Of a stretch of 64,000 nucleotides of DNA, positions 17,701-25,590 are shown piece after piece; the first letter of the stretch is position 1; every line of letters starts with the position of its first letter. Source of the DNA: Shewanella glacialipiscicola (GTDB lineage: Bacteria > Pseudomonadota > Gammaproteobacteria > Enterobacterales > Shewanellaceae); NCBI RefSeq assembly GCF_023283485.1, contig NZ_JAKILU010000003.1, positions 248,001-312,000 on the forward strand, in the 5' to 3' direction. The notes beneath the pieces are model-generated. The model saw nothing but the letters and a program-made list of their open reading frames with translations, was not told the DNA's origin and did not search any database. The translations under genes were made by a program, and so were the position numbers.

Positions 17701-17841
17701 CGAACCTTGATGGACCTGCAATCCTCGGGTCGCATGATAGGGGTAATATCGCACGTCTCGGAGATGAAAGAGCAGATAAATACCCGTATAGATATCAATA
17801 AAACCTCACATGGGAGTGAAATGACTGTCGTTTTACCTTAG
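14785..17841 (+). CDS. sbcC: SbcC, Rad50-type ATPase subunit of SbcCD
   Basis: A 1018-residue SMC-like ATPase. The Walker A loop GPTGAGKTTLLDG lies near residues 36-48. Two long Gln/Leu/Ala-rich coiled-coil arms (about 190-500 and 540-850) flank a zinc hook with CPVCGSKIHP near residue 511. The C-terminal lobe carries the ABC signature LSGGESFMAALSMALGLSD and Walker B LDTLFIDEGFGSLD. The protein is somewhat shorter than some SbcC proteins, but every catalytic element is present. It works with SbcD; overlapping start and stop codons give stoichiometric synthesis. An exonuclease I gene (sbcB) lies 38 kb away in the same window. Confidence 0.97.
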   Translation: MRPLSLSMSAFGPFASTQSLDFTALGTNPLFLINGPTGAGKTTLLDGICFALYGKTTGNEREGSQMRCDMADDNLLTEITFSFQLGSNSYRIRRVPEQDRVKKSGDGSTVQKPEAQLYKIDADGNESLLVASKVSEATAEIEALTGLDVEQFRQVMVLPQGKFRELLMADSKAREQIFSQLFQTHIYRRIEDSLKSKAADIRALVKDQRSRRDGILQSADISSDDELTNELARLTPELEVAQSAKEQALQQQQLIIKLSDAAQHLLADFTQLDVLTRTAAELSAQQDSIKAKNHAMDLAKQAQRLEPIVEVFLAREQESKSANLNLNYTKTALLNAKQAFEKSELEAVDLPVLEARLLEKEQAKQQLNTLGPQLRELDRLTKTAEQEQLLLTKAKAKFLASKNELTAVSQKRYELESTLPQLQASSETRLSLQQSHQQQQQLLFAYQQWQHVTARVALTQEKLAKAKAQGQQLNIQHQQAQIAYKTLLLTWHQGQAAILARQLQSDEPCPVCGSKIHPQPAQSQEALPSDEALRLAQEAETHAQDMLSKARAEYRGFQTQLETLQQQAQDLATQLGAAVDVSLDEHTHTLSQLAFSLTTAEQAHLNLQQLQQDIVLLQMQETQLQQKLEQGQAQENASQSKVDVLQGQLAQMQQNVPKELATLEALNAATAQNQQDISQIKQQITSIRELQLQTGQAFVAAKAALNGAENTAEAALAQLTRAQQQLDKQLVAAGFTDQHALLEAMLDEQQLHLLVSEIEAYQQQCALIQAQCELLTLKLKDKVPPDSTKLAAELEIAQQALHTAEQAWQRLHTRAALLLQTQTQLNIADTKAKSLEDEYAVIGTLADVANGNTGNKISLQRFVLSVLLDDVLLEASHRLHLMSKGRYRLLRKEDRAKGNKASGLELEVEDAYTSKVRPVATLSGGESFMAALSMALGLSDVVQAYAGGIKLDTLFIDEGFGSLDQDSLELAIRTLMDLQSSGRMIGVISHVSEMKEQINTRIDINKTSHGSEMTVVLP

Positions 17842-18104
17842 TCGCTTATTATCTAGATAAGTCGCATTTAAATAATTGTTTTTAATATGTTATTTATTGT
17901 GCTCTTTGTCTGTTTAACGTTGGGTAATATATGGAAAGTTAATTTAAAATGCCAACTAGCGCATGTTTCTTGTTAATAGTGAGCTAAAAGTGCGAAATAG
18001 CGATTGTCATAATCGGCTTTTTGGGATAAGTTGGAAAAAATTAGGGCTTCCCTCAAGGGACTGGTTCAAAAATAGAACGCAAAGTTAACGAAAGGTGAAA
18101 AGCG

Positions 18105-19403
18105 TTGCAGACAGGTAAACCCAACTTTATCAACTTATCGCAATCCCGTTTGCAGAACTTATCATCAATACAGAAGAACATTCTATTAATGGGTGGTCTG
18201 TTGATTGGCGCTGCAATGCTAATGCCAAATAGTGGCCATATAGTGCCGACTGCACAACGGATCCCTGTTACTCTCGATATTGAAAATATTTTACCTCAAG
18301 TTTCAGAGCCTGAAATTGAGAACACCGCATTTATTAATAGTATCCCTCATTTCGAACGTACGATTGCCTCAGGTGACACTTTAAGTGGGTTATTTTCAAA
18401 AGCAGGTGTCGATCAGCAGACTATGTATAAAGTGTTAGAAGCTGATTTAAATATCCTCGCGCTTGATACTTTATTACCCGGAAACAGAATTCAATTTTGG
18501 TTAGATAACGAAGGCCAACTACAAAAATTAGAGCTTTATTTTAACACTGCTCGACAAGTCGTTTTTACTCGCTATGAAGATGGTAGCTTTAATGTTGAAG
18601 AAGTGAACGTAGAGGGGGTTTGGCAAAATCGCATTATCAGTGGTGATATTAAAGGTTCTTTTTATGTCTCGGCACAAAAAATGGGCTTAGCGGCAGCCGA
18701 TATTCAGCGCATTGAAGATTTACTCAAAGAAAAGTTAAATTTCGCCCGTGATTTACATGCAGGTGATCAATTTTCTGTTTTGGTAAATGATCAATATGTT
18801 GAAGGTGAAGCCACAGGAAGTAGCCAAATTTTAGGTGTAGCGATTAAAACCGGTCGGTCTGAGATTAGTGCATTTCAATATTCCGATGGTAGTTATTATG
18901 ATGCAAAAGGACATAGCTTAGTTCGCGCATTCCAGCGTTATCCGTTAGCCAAGCAACCGCGAATGAGCTCTCGTTTCAACGCGTATCGCAAACACCCGAT
19001 TACTGGGCGTGTTTCACCGCATAACGGTACTGATTTTTCAGTCCCGATCGGCACTAAAGTTATTGCACCTGGGGATGGTATTGTAAGTTTAGTGACTGAC
19101 CACCAGTTCGCCGGTAAATATATCGTGGTTGAGCATGGTGGTAAGTACCGTACTCGTTATTTGCATTTATCTAAAGCACTTGTGCGTAAAGGTCAGCGCG
19201 TTACTCGCGGACAAGTTATCGCTTTATCAGGTAATACTGGTCGTTCAACCGGTCCACATTTACATTATGAATTCCATATTAACGGTAAACCCGTTGATCC
19301 GTTAAAAGCGGATATCCCTATGTCGAGTAAGTTAGCTAATCAAGACTTACGAGCTTTCACCAATTTAGTTAATAGTCGCCAAGCGATGATGAACTTGGGT
19401 TAG
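18105..19403 (+). CDS. mepM: M23 family murein DD-endopeptidase, MepM (YebA)-like
   Basis: A 432-residue protein beginning with TTG at 18105; the Shine-Dalgarno AAAGGTG (18091-18097) is 7 bases upstream. A membrane anchor lies near residues 27-45 (ILLMGGLLIGAAMLMP). A LysM/OapA-like segment follows (IASGDTLSGLFSKAGVDQQTMYKVL, near 88-112), then the C-terminal LytM/M23 domain. Zinc ligands are visible in HNGTDFSVP (H and D, near 306-310) and HLHYEFH (near 386-392). Such enzymes cleave meso-DAP cross-links to let peptidoglycan grow. It stands alone with a strong terminator. Confidence 0.92.
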   Translation: MQTGKPNFINLSQSRLQNLSSIQKNILLMGGLLIGAAMLMPNSGHIVPTAQRIPVTLDIENILPQVSEPEIENTAFINSIPHFERTIASGDTLSGLFSKAGVDQQTMYKVLEADLNILALDTLLPGNRIQFWLDNEGQLQKLELYFNTARQVVFTRYEDGSFNVEEVNVEGVWQNRIISGDIKGSFYVSAQKMGLAAADIQRIEDLLKEKLNFARDLHAGDQFSVLVNDQYVEGEATGSSQILGVAIKTGRSEISAFQYSDGSYYDAKGHSLVRAFQRYPLAKQPRMSSRFNAYRKHPITGRVSPHNGTDFSVPIGTKVIAPGDGIVSLVTDHQFAGKYIVVEHGGKYRTRYLHLSKALVRKGQRVTRGQVIALSGNTGRSTGPHLHYEFHINGKPVDPLKADIPMSSKLANQDLRAFTNLVNSRQAMMNLG

Positions 19404-19445
19404 TTTATATCGAAATAACTCGTCCTAGCCGTCTTGCTAAAGATA

Positions 19446-19488
19446 TAAAAATACCGATAACACTCAAGTGTCATCGGTATTTTTATAT
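19446..19488 (+). terminator. Terminator of the M23 peptidase gene
   Basis: A long stem, ATACCGATAACACT / AGTGTCATCGGTAT, with one mismatch and a two-base loop. It is flanked by an A-run on the left and TTTTT on the right, so it could act in both directions. Confidence 0.92.
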
Positions 19489-19881
19489 CCGTTATGTCAC
19501 TTATCTCAAGGCTATGTCATTTACACCACAATAGTCTCTGCATTCTATAAGCATTTTTACTTTCACAAGATTAGCTTAAATTTTATTCAAAATGGTCGGT
19601 AATTAATGTATCAGAATAAGATAAGAGCGTAGTAAAGGCTTAGTGATTGTCGTGAGTATATGTGGAGTTGAGAGGGTTCAATGGCAGAACTTAGCTATCG
19701 AGTGTCCTATTGAATAATTGGGGTACAGTGATTGATAGTAACTATTTAAATCATCGTCTATTAACTGGCTTGATGTCTTTGAATTATTTTTTAGCGCACA
19801 CTGACATTATCTGCCTTTGAATACTGGACCACTGACTTTAGCAACCAGTATCGCTTCATTTTGAATGAGGAATATTGTTAT
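19489..19881. other. Non-coding gap between mepM and the YgjP gene
   Basis: About 390 bases with no ORF having a ribosome-binding site and family resemblance, no hairpin and no recognised RNA gene. It is the 3' side of both flanking genes (convergent), so no promoter is required here. Confidence 0.6.
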
Positions 19882-20406
19882 TTAGGCGTCGACGGTATTG
19901 GCTGAATAAGGGGATATATTGGCATCAATGCAGGTTAATAATAGGCGTAAATCAAACTCAAATTGATGATAATCTGGCTCCATATGGCTACACAAATTAT
20001 AGAAAGCCTTGTTATGATCTTTTTCTTTTAAATGGGCAAGTTCGTGTACAACAACCATACGTAATAAAGGTTCTGGTACGCGCTTTAAACGCGAAGAGAT
20101 ACGAATTTCGTTCTTTGCTTTGATTTTATTACCTTGAACACGTGCTACATAAGAATGTAACCCAAGTGCATGATGACTCATGTTAATTTTGTCATCAAAG
20201 ATCACTTTAGAGAGTGGGGATGACTGGCGTAAAAATTGATTTTTAATCGTTTGCGTGTAGTCGTACAGCGCTTTATCGCTGCGGATATTGTGTATGACGG
20301 GATGACGTTTCAGCAGTAGTTTTGGTAAAGTACCCGCATCAAGATGTTGCTGCACTTGCTGCTGGATCTCAGGGCTATAGCCGCTTAAGTATTTTAATGA
20401 GTTCAT
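19882..20406 (-). CDS. YgjP-like metallopeptidase-domain protein (DUF45/M48-like)
   Basis: From the ATG at 20406 the product is 174 residues (MNSLKYLSGYSPEIQQ...). An in-frame GTG/ATG at 20448/20445 would add 14 residues and cannot be excluded. The zinc motif HELAHLKEKDHNKAFY (HExxH plus a downstream histidine) is typical of YgjP proteins, as is the preceding conserved segment around RISSRLKRVPEPLLRMVVVHEL. The biochemical role is unknown. The gene follows a DUF3010 gene by 47 bases on the same strand. A perfect hairpin between them contains the likely Shine-Dalgarno. Confidence 0.85.
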   Translation of the reverse strand: MNSLKYLSGYSPEIQQQVQQHLDAGTLPKLLLKRHPVIHNIRSDKALYDYTQTIKNQFLRQSSPLSKVIFDDKINMSHHALGLHSYVARVQGNKIKAKNEIRISSRLKRVPEPLLRMVVVHELAHLKEKDHNKAFYNLCSHMEPDYHQFEFDLRLLLTCIDANISPYSANTVDA

Positions 20407-20416
20407 AAGAGATTTT

Positions 20417-20436
20417 GCTCCGAATGACTTCGGAGC
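20417..20436 (-). promoter_or_regulatory. Hairpin that could occlude the ribosome-binding site of the YgjP gene
   Basis: Perfect 8-base arms GCTCCGAA / TTCGGAGC with a four-base loop. On the coding (minus) strand the 3' arm contains GGAG, the only plausible Shine-Dalgarno for the ATG at 20406. No U-run follows on either strand, so it is not a standard terminator. Confidence 0.5.
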
Positions 20437-20453
20437 ATGAGGCATCACATGAC

Positions 20454-20891
20454 TTATATCTTGCCGAAAATATGGCGATTTTGCTGGGCGTAAGCGGCTT
20501 CAAACGCAAGCTGTTGAACTTTTTTAAGATCTAAGCTATCAAAATCCACTTGTGGTGGATTACGTTTATTTTGCTCTTTTATGGTGACCGGAGACAGTAA
20601 ATTTACTGGTAATTCACCTAATTGAATAGCGGCTTCCAGTTTAAAACTTGTCGCTGATCCTGCTAGTTTGCCTTTTTGCTCACGCTCAATGATAACAACT
20701 TCATCAACATGATAATCCTGCATAAGCTTATGGAAAGCGAAATGGAATTCACGAATAGCTTCTGTGGTAGCAGATTGGGAAACGGTGAAAGATACCTTGC
20801 GGCATTCAGGTACATTGAAGGTTTCACCTTCATAGCTCAATAAACTGATAATGGCTTCGCCACCTTTTAATTCAACACCACAAACTCTCAT
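20454..20891 (-). CDS. DUF3010 family protein
   Basis: A 145-residue protein (MRVCGVELKGGEAIISLLSYEGE...) recognised as DUF3010, a family of marine gammaproteobacteria with no proven function. The opening V-C-G-V-E-L-K-G-G, the later VDEVVIIEREQKGKLAGSATSFKLEA and the IKEQNKRNPP segment resemble an RNase H-like fold (inference only). It is first in a probable two-gene unit with the YgjP-like gene. A 12-base palindrome, AATAGCGCTATT (20914-20925), lies 23 bases upstream of its start and may be a regulatory site. Confidence 0.8.
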   Translation of the reverse strand: MRVCGVELKGGEAIISLLSYEGETFNVPECRKVSFTVSQSATTEAIREFHFAFHKLMQDYHVDEVVIIEREQKGKLAGSATSFKLEAAIQLGELPVNLLSPVTIKEQNKRNPPQVDFDSLDLKKVQQLAFEAAYAQQNRHIFGKI

Positions 20892-21094
20892 GTTACACCT
20901 TCAAAATATCGATAATAGCGCTATTGTAGCTGGAAATGACTTAAGGATCAGTGTTTACCGTGCGCTTTTAGTTCGCTTGGCGTCAGACTGATGCATATAA
21001 TGCGTCAATTTCCAGTATTAAAACATGCCAATGTGTTGTGTATCAGAGATAACATCTGACGTTAAATCCATAGGCATTTATTCTGTAATTCGTT

Positions 21095-22450
21095 TTAAAC
21101 TTCTTCTGTATCAGTGTCTTGCAGTAATTTTGCTGCAGCAGGCTTTTTACGCATAGGTGCATCACCGATATCAACGCCTGTGATGAAACGCTTATCCCGT
21201 GACGGTGCAGGTATGGCAGCTTTTGTTCTTTTGCTCTTGCCTTTCGTCATGTCTGCTTTCGCCACGCGTTTGACGGGTGTCTGTGTAGCCTTACTTTGCA
21301 GTCCACTGAATTTAGCTTCTAGACCTGGAATAGTGCTGATTTCAAAAGTCTTTCTGAGGAAAACTTGCACTTTTTTGAAGTTATCCCAATCCTTTGGCCC
21401 GACGAGTGACACCGCATCGCCTTTCGCGCCAGCACGACCAGTACGGCCAATACGATGCACGTATTCCTCGGCAAACTTAGGCATGTCGAAGTTAATCACT
21501 AAAGATACATTCAGTAAGTCCAAACCGCGAGAGGCGACATCAGTCGTCACTAACACTTGCTGCTGACCACGGCCAAACTGGTCCATGATTTGGTTTCGTG
21601 CAGATTGCTTTAAATCACCACTCAGGGCTGAGGTTGCAAAACCTTGGGCGGTTAATTTAGCCGCTAAGCGCTCAGTATCAGGGCGAGTAGCGGTAAATAT
21701 GATCACTTGTTTATGGGTTTCATCTTTGAGCAAACGAGCTAAAAGTGCTTCTTTATGGTCTAAGTGGTCACATAAAAAGATGCGCTGATGGATATCGTTA
21801 TGTTCTGAGTGGGCTGCACCAATCGCGACATGCGCAGGATTTTTTAACAAGGTTGCTGCGATATCATTAATTTCGTCATGATCTAAGGTTGCCGAAAACA
21901 TCAAGGTTTGACGACGTTTATGATCGGCAGCTTCGCTTATCGCTTTCAGTTGTGGAGCAAAGCCTAAATCTAGCATGCGGTCGGCTTCATCGAGCACTAA
22001 TAGCTCTAAACCATTTAGGAATAGATGTTTTTGCTCTAAATGATCAACGATACGGCCAGGGGTCGCGACAATAAAATGTGGCTCTTTTGCGAGTGCTTTG
22101 GCTTGGTCGTTAAAATTCTCACCGCCCAATACGCTGATGGCTTTGTATTGAGTGTTAGCGACAAGCAGACGAAGCTGGCTATAAACTTGATGTGCTAGTT
22201 CGCGGGTCGGTAATAAAATCAAGACTCTAGGATCGCGCTTTGACAGTGAGCGGGTCGAAATAACTCTTTGCAATGCGGGTAACAAAAACGCTAAGGTTTT
22301 ACCTGAGCCTGTTTTTGATGACGCCATTAAATCTTTACCTGCCAATGCGATAGGCAGTGCTTGTTCCTGGATGGCGGTGGGCTCTGTGATACCCATATGT
22401 TTTATGCTTTGTAGCAGACGCTGGTCCAGAGAAAAATCGGTAAATTGCAA
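21095..22450 (-). CDS. DEAD-box ATP-dependent RNA helicase
   Basis: A 451-residue DEAD-box helicase beginning with TTG; GGGG lies 8 bases upstream. Motifs in order: Q motif (FTDFSLDQ...GITEPTAIQEQALP), motif I ASSKTGSGKT (residues 44-53), Ia PTRELA, Ib TPGRI, II LDEADRMLD, III FSATL, IV VIIFTATR, V TDVASRGLDLL and VI HRIGRTGRAG. The C-terminal tail (about 375-451) is Lys/Arg-rich (KGKSKRTKA), as in RhlE- and SrmB-type helicases, and probably contacts rRNA. The subfamily is uncertain. It is a single-gene unit. Confidence 0.93.
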   Translation of the reverse strand: MQFTDFSLDQRLLQSIKHMGITEPTAIQEQALPIALAGKDLMASSKTGSGKTLAFLLPALQRVISTRSLSKRDPRVLILLPTRELAHQVYSQLRLLVANTQYKAISVLGGENFNDQAKALAKEPHFIVATPGRIVDHLEQKHLFLNGLELLVLDEADRMLDLGFAPQLKAISEAADHKRRQTLMFSATLDHDEINDIAATLLKNPAHVAIGAAHSEHNDIHQRIFLCDHLDHKEALLARLLKDETHKQVIIFTATRPDTERLAAKLTAQGFATSALSGDLKQSARNQIMDQFGRGQQQVLVTTDVASRGLDLLNVSLVINFDMPKFAEEYVHRIGRTGRAGAKGDAVSLVGPKDWDNFKKVQVFLRKTFEISTIPGLEAKFSGLQSKATQTPVKRVAKADMTKGKSKRTKAAIPAPSRDKRFITGVDIGDAPMRKKPAAAKLLQDTDTEEV

Positions 22451-22695
22451 AGGTATATCCCCTAAATCTTAGTAAGGGCAGATTATAGCCTTAATCACCC
22501 TTACTCAGCCATCCACATCGATGATTATCTGTGTTCTATCGCTTGAATGATGTCGCGATGGCGTTATTAAGGCTTATTTTACCGTCTTTTATTTACATTG
22601 AGGTGATAACATTAATCATGCAATTTTTGATAAGCCGTGGATATAGGTGTGTTTTACGTTATCGTGTTATGCAGTAAGTAATAGGAGAATAATTT

Positions 22696-23643
22696 ATGGC
22701 TAATGGAAAAAATCCCATCGTGGGTATTGCGCTCGGCAGTGGTGCTGCAAAAGGTTGGGCGCACATTGGCGTATTAAATGGGTTAGCCGCAATGGGGATT
22801 AAGCCTGATAAAGTCGCTGGATGCTCAATAGGGGCGTTAGTGGGCGCCGCTTATGCCCATGAACATTTACCTGAGTTAGAGCAATGGGTGCGTGGTTTCT
22901 CTAGCTGGGATGTGCTTGGTTTGATGGATATTCGATGGCGCAAAGGTGGCCTTATCGGTGGTGATAAAGTATTTGATGTGTTGCACGCGCGAATCGGAGA
23001 TGTGGATATTGAGAAACTCAATCGTCCTTTTGCCGCAGTTGCAACCGATTTATACTCGGGTCAAGAGATTTGGTTTACCGAAGGGGATTTACGTCAAGCA
23101 GTGCGAGCTTCTTGTTCTATGCCAGGGATTTTAGCCCCCGTACGTCAAGGAGAACGTTGGCTTGTTGATGGCGCGGTGGTTAATCCAGTGCCTGTTTCAA
23201 TGAGCCGTGCCATGGGGGTGGATGTGGTGATTGCGGTGGATTTATATGGTTATCATTCTGGACGTATTCAAGCATTACCCGTTAATGTCACCAGTCAAAA
23301 AATGTCTGCAGCAAGCGTAGAGATGCCCGCGCGACAAGAAACGGGTTTTATGGATTTATTTGCCCGCGGCCGAGATTATGTCAGTAATTTGACTGATAAG
23401 TTTTCACTGGGTACTAAATCGAATCCGGGGATGATAGCGGTAATGTCGCAGTCGATGGGGATTTTAGAGCAAAGACATAAAAGAGCACGCTTAATGGGCG
23501 ATCCACCTGATATTTGTATTGTGCCTGCAGTGGGTAATATTGGGACTATGGAGTTTCACCGTGCCGATGAAGCTATTGCTGCGGGCGAAGCCGCCGTAGA
23601 AAAAGTGGCCCATTTAATTGAAGCTGCGCTCTGGAAAGGTTAA
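22696..23643 (+). CDS. rssA: RssA-like patatin phospholipase
   Basis: A 315-residue patatin-family hydrolase with an AGGAG Shine-Dalgarno. The oxyanion loop GIALGSGAAKGWAHIG (residues 11-26), the nucleophile elbow GCSIGA (serine near 44) and the catalytic aspartate in LVDGAVVNPVP (near 157) are intact, so it should be active. In E. coli rssA precedes rssB (the RpoS adaptor), but no rssB lies next to it here. The lipid substrate is unknown. Confidence 0.88.
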   Translation: MANGKNPIVGIALGSGAAKGWAHIGVLNGLAAMGIKPDKVAGCSIGALVGAAYAHEHLPELEQWVRGFSSWDVLGLMDIRWRKGGLIGGDKVFDVLHARIGDVDIEKLNRPFAAVATDLYSGQEIWFTEGDLRQAVRASCSMPGILAPVRQGERWLVDGAVVNPVPVSMSRAMGVDVVIAVDLYGYHSGRIQALPVNVTSQKMSAASVEMPARQETGFMDLFARGRDYVSNLTDKFSLGTKSNPGMIAVMSQSMGILEQRHKRARLMGDPPDICIVPAVGNIGTMEFHRADEAIAAGEAAVEKVAHLIEAALWKG

Positions 23644-23793
23644 TAACAGTCGCCCTAGAGTAAAAGAGAGGGCAGCTAAGCAAGGCAGGCGATTGATATT
23701 AAAAAATAAAAAGTCGGTATTAGGTTAGTTATACTGACTTAATCTCTTCTTAACGTACTATTTACGCTAAGCGTTTAGCTTAAAATAGTGGCT

Positions 23794-24807
23794 TTAAGCC
23801 AGTTTCACCAACATTTTACCGCGATTCTTGCCTTCAAATAGACCAATAAAAGCGTCGGGTGCTTGTTCTATTCCCTGGTAAATAGTTTGTTCAGCTTTCA
23901 CTTTTCCTTCAGCTAACCACTGCGACATTTTTGCTGCAAATTCAGGATAGTGGTCCCAATGTTCAAATACGATAAAACCTTCGAGTTTTAATTTTCGCAT
24001 CACAATCAGGGATAAATTATCTGGGCCAGCGGTGGGAGTGGATTCGTTATAGAGTGAAATCATACCGCAGACGGCAATGCGTCCGTGATCTTTCATATTA
24101 CTCAGTGCTGCGGCTAGATGTTCACCCCCAACGTTTTCAAAATATACGTCCACACCTTCTGGTGCAGCTTTGGCTAAGGCTTGAGTCAGATCACCACAGG
24201 TTTTGTAGTTAATGATGCTATCGACACCATAACTTTGTAGTAATTGAGCTTTTTCATCTGAGCCTACCGAGGCAACCACTCGAGCGCCCATCAACTTACC
24301 AAGCTGGCAAGCGACACTGCCTACAGCGCCGGAAGCGGCTGAGACAAACAGCGTTTCACCTGCTTTTAAGTTAGCAATACGCGTCAGCCCCGTCCATGCT
24401 GTCATGCCGGGCATACCCAGTACGCCTAAAAAATGTGAACTATCTAATTCGGTTTGTGGCAGAGCTGTCAATCCATCGGTATCAGTCACCGCATGTTCGC
24501 GCCAACCCAACATGCTGCTGACTTTCGTTCCCACGGGAAACTCATTGTTTTTAGACGCGATAACTTCACCAATAGCGCCACCTTCTAGCACTTGATTTAA
24601 CGCGAAGGGCGCAATATAGCTCTTGCGATCAACCATGCGACCACGCATGTAAGGATCAACAGACATCCACAGATTTTTAATTAGCACTTGGCCGTCAGCA
24701 AGTGGTGCTAAGGATTTATTCACTAAAGTAAAATTATCAACAGATGGCATGCCGTCTGGGCGATTGGCTAAATGGATTTCACGGGTTTGTGTAATAGTGT
24801 TATTCAT
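23794..24807 (-). CDS. curA: NADPH-dependent zinc-independent MDR reductase, CurA-like
   Basis: A 337-residue medium-chain reductase. I chose the ATG at 24807 (AAAGG six bases upstream) rather than an in-frame ATG 132 bases further out, since the homologous part begins TREIHLANRPDGMPSVDNF. Hallmarks are SVDPYMRGRM, VLGMPGMTAWTGL, the nucleotide-binding ASGAVGSVACQLGKLMGARVV and YFENVGGEHL. These match bacterial CurA and plant alkenal reductases, which reduce alpha,beta-unsaturated carbonyls or curcumin. It is divergent from an OhrR-type MarR regulator, and two near-identical palindromes lie in the 121-base gap. An oxidative or electrophile stress role is likely (inference). Confidence 0.9.
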   Translation of the reverse strand: MNNTITQTREIHLANRPDGMPSVDNFTLVNKSLAPLADGQVLIKNLWMSVDPYMRGRMVDRKSYIAPFALNQVLEGGAIGEVIASKNNEFPVGTKVSSMLGWREHAVTDTDGLTALPQTELDSSHFLGVLGMPGMTAWTGLTRIANLKAGETLFVSAASGAVGSVACQLGKLMGARVVASVGSDEKAQLLQSYGVDSIINYKTCGDLTQALAKAAPEGVDVYFENVGGEHLAAALSNMKDHGRIAVCGMISLYNESTPTAGPDNLSLIVMRKLKLEGFIVFEHWDHYPEFAAKMSQWLAEGKVKAEQTIYQGIEQAPDAFIGLFEGKNRGKMLVKLA

Positions 24808-24819
24808 AGGTGACCTTTT

Positions 24820-24892
24820 GTTTGTGCGCAAACTAACTGTGATAACTTTACGTGGGTTAAGGAATGAATGCAAATACTTTGCGCGCAAACTA
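24820..24892. promoter_or_regulatory. Twin palindromic operators between curA and the MarR regulator
   Basis: GTTTGTGCGCAAACTA (24820-24835) and CTTTGCGCGCAAACTA (24877-24892) agree at 14 of 16 positions. The second contains the perfect 12-base palindrome TTTGCGCGCAAA (24878-24889). Their dyad centres are 57 bases apart. The first lies 13 bases from the curA start, overlapping its ribosome-binding region, and the second 37 bases from the regulator frame. That is the expected layout for MarR/OhrR repression of both genes. Confidence 0.78.
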
Positions 24893-24928
24893 GATGCGCC
24901 AAAGTGGATAGAGTAAGATGCAGTATGT

Positions 24929-25438
24929 TTGAATGACAAATGCCTAAACGTGACTCATATTCCAGCCAAACCGAAAATAGATGCAATCATTTCGACTCAT
25001 ACTGAAGAGGCGATAGATAAACTATGTTTATCTGATAATGTTTGCTTTGCACTTTATTCTGCGAGTAATGCGCTGGTGCGCGCTTATCGACCGTTACTCG
25101 AAGCATACGGATTAACCTTCCCTCAATATTTAGTGATGCAAACCCTGTGGCGTCAAAACGGTTGTAGTCAAACGCAGTTATCCGTGGCAACTAAGCTTGA
25201 TATGGGCACTTTAACGCCTATCGTTAAGCGACTTGAGGTGAAAGGGCTGATCACGCGTTTAGTTTGTGTGGATGATGAACGGAAAAAACGGGTGACGCTG
25301 ACCAATCAGGGAGAAGATATTAAGCATGAAGCGTTAGCCTTAAAGCAAACGCTGCTCGATAAAGTGCAGCTGGATGCTGAGGCACTCGATTTATTGCGCC
25401 GCCAGTGTCTTGCTCTGATTGAGGACTTACAGTCCTAG
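24929..25438 (+). CDS. MarR family regulator, OhrR-like
   Basis: Up to 169 residues. The start is uncertain: TTG at 24929 or GTG at 24950, neither with a good Shine-Dalgarno. The conserved region starts LSDNVCFALYSASNALVRAYRPLLEAYGLTFPQYLVM, very close to OhrR proteins. The cysteine in DNVCFALY corresponds to the peroxide-reactive cysteine of OhrR. The wing-helix part (MGTLTPIVKRLEVKGLITR, then DDERKKRVTLTNQG) is intact. No ohr gene is adjacent; the divergent partner is the curA-like reductase, so this regulator probably senses peroxides or reactive electrophiles and controls that gene (inference). Confidence 0.88.
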   Translation: MNDKCLNVTHIPAKPKIDAIISTHTEEAIDKLCLSDNVCFALYSASNALVRAYRPLLEAYGLTFPQYLVMQTLWRQNGCSQTQLSVATKLDMGTLTPIVKRLEVKGLITRLVCVDDERKKRVTLTNQGEDIKHEALALKQTLLDKVQLDAEALDLLRRQCLALIEDLQS

Positions 25439-25464
25439 GCATAAGTCTACCTAATATCATGTGA

Positions 25465-25494
25465 TGGGATAGCTATGTATTGGGATAGCTATGT
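25465..25494. repeat. Two tandem copies of a 14-base unit
   Basis: TGGGATAGCTATGT occurs at 25465-25478 and again at 25481-25494 with a two-base spacer. It is a simple local duplication downstream of the MarR gene; no function is evident. Confidence 0.8.
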
Positions 25495-25590
25495 GCTGGC
25501 CTAAATTCAAGCTAAGCATCGATTTATACTTGATTGGCTTAATTTTTGCTTTAAAACTACCAATTAGTCTTAGATGCCGAATTATTGACA

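Noticed and set aside
19875-20123. Small plus-strand frame over the YgjP-like gene
   Set aside because: It is antisense to a well-supported metallopeptidase coding frame and lacks a ribosome-binding site.
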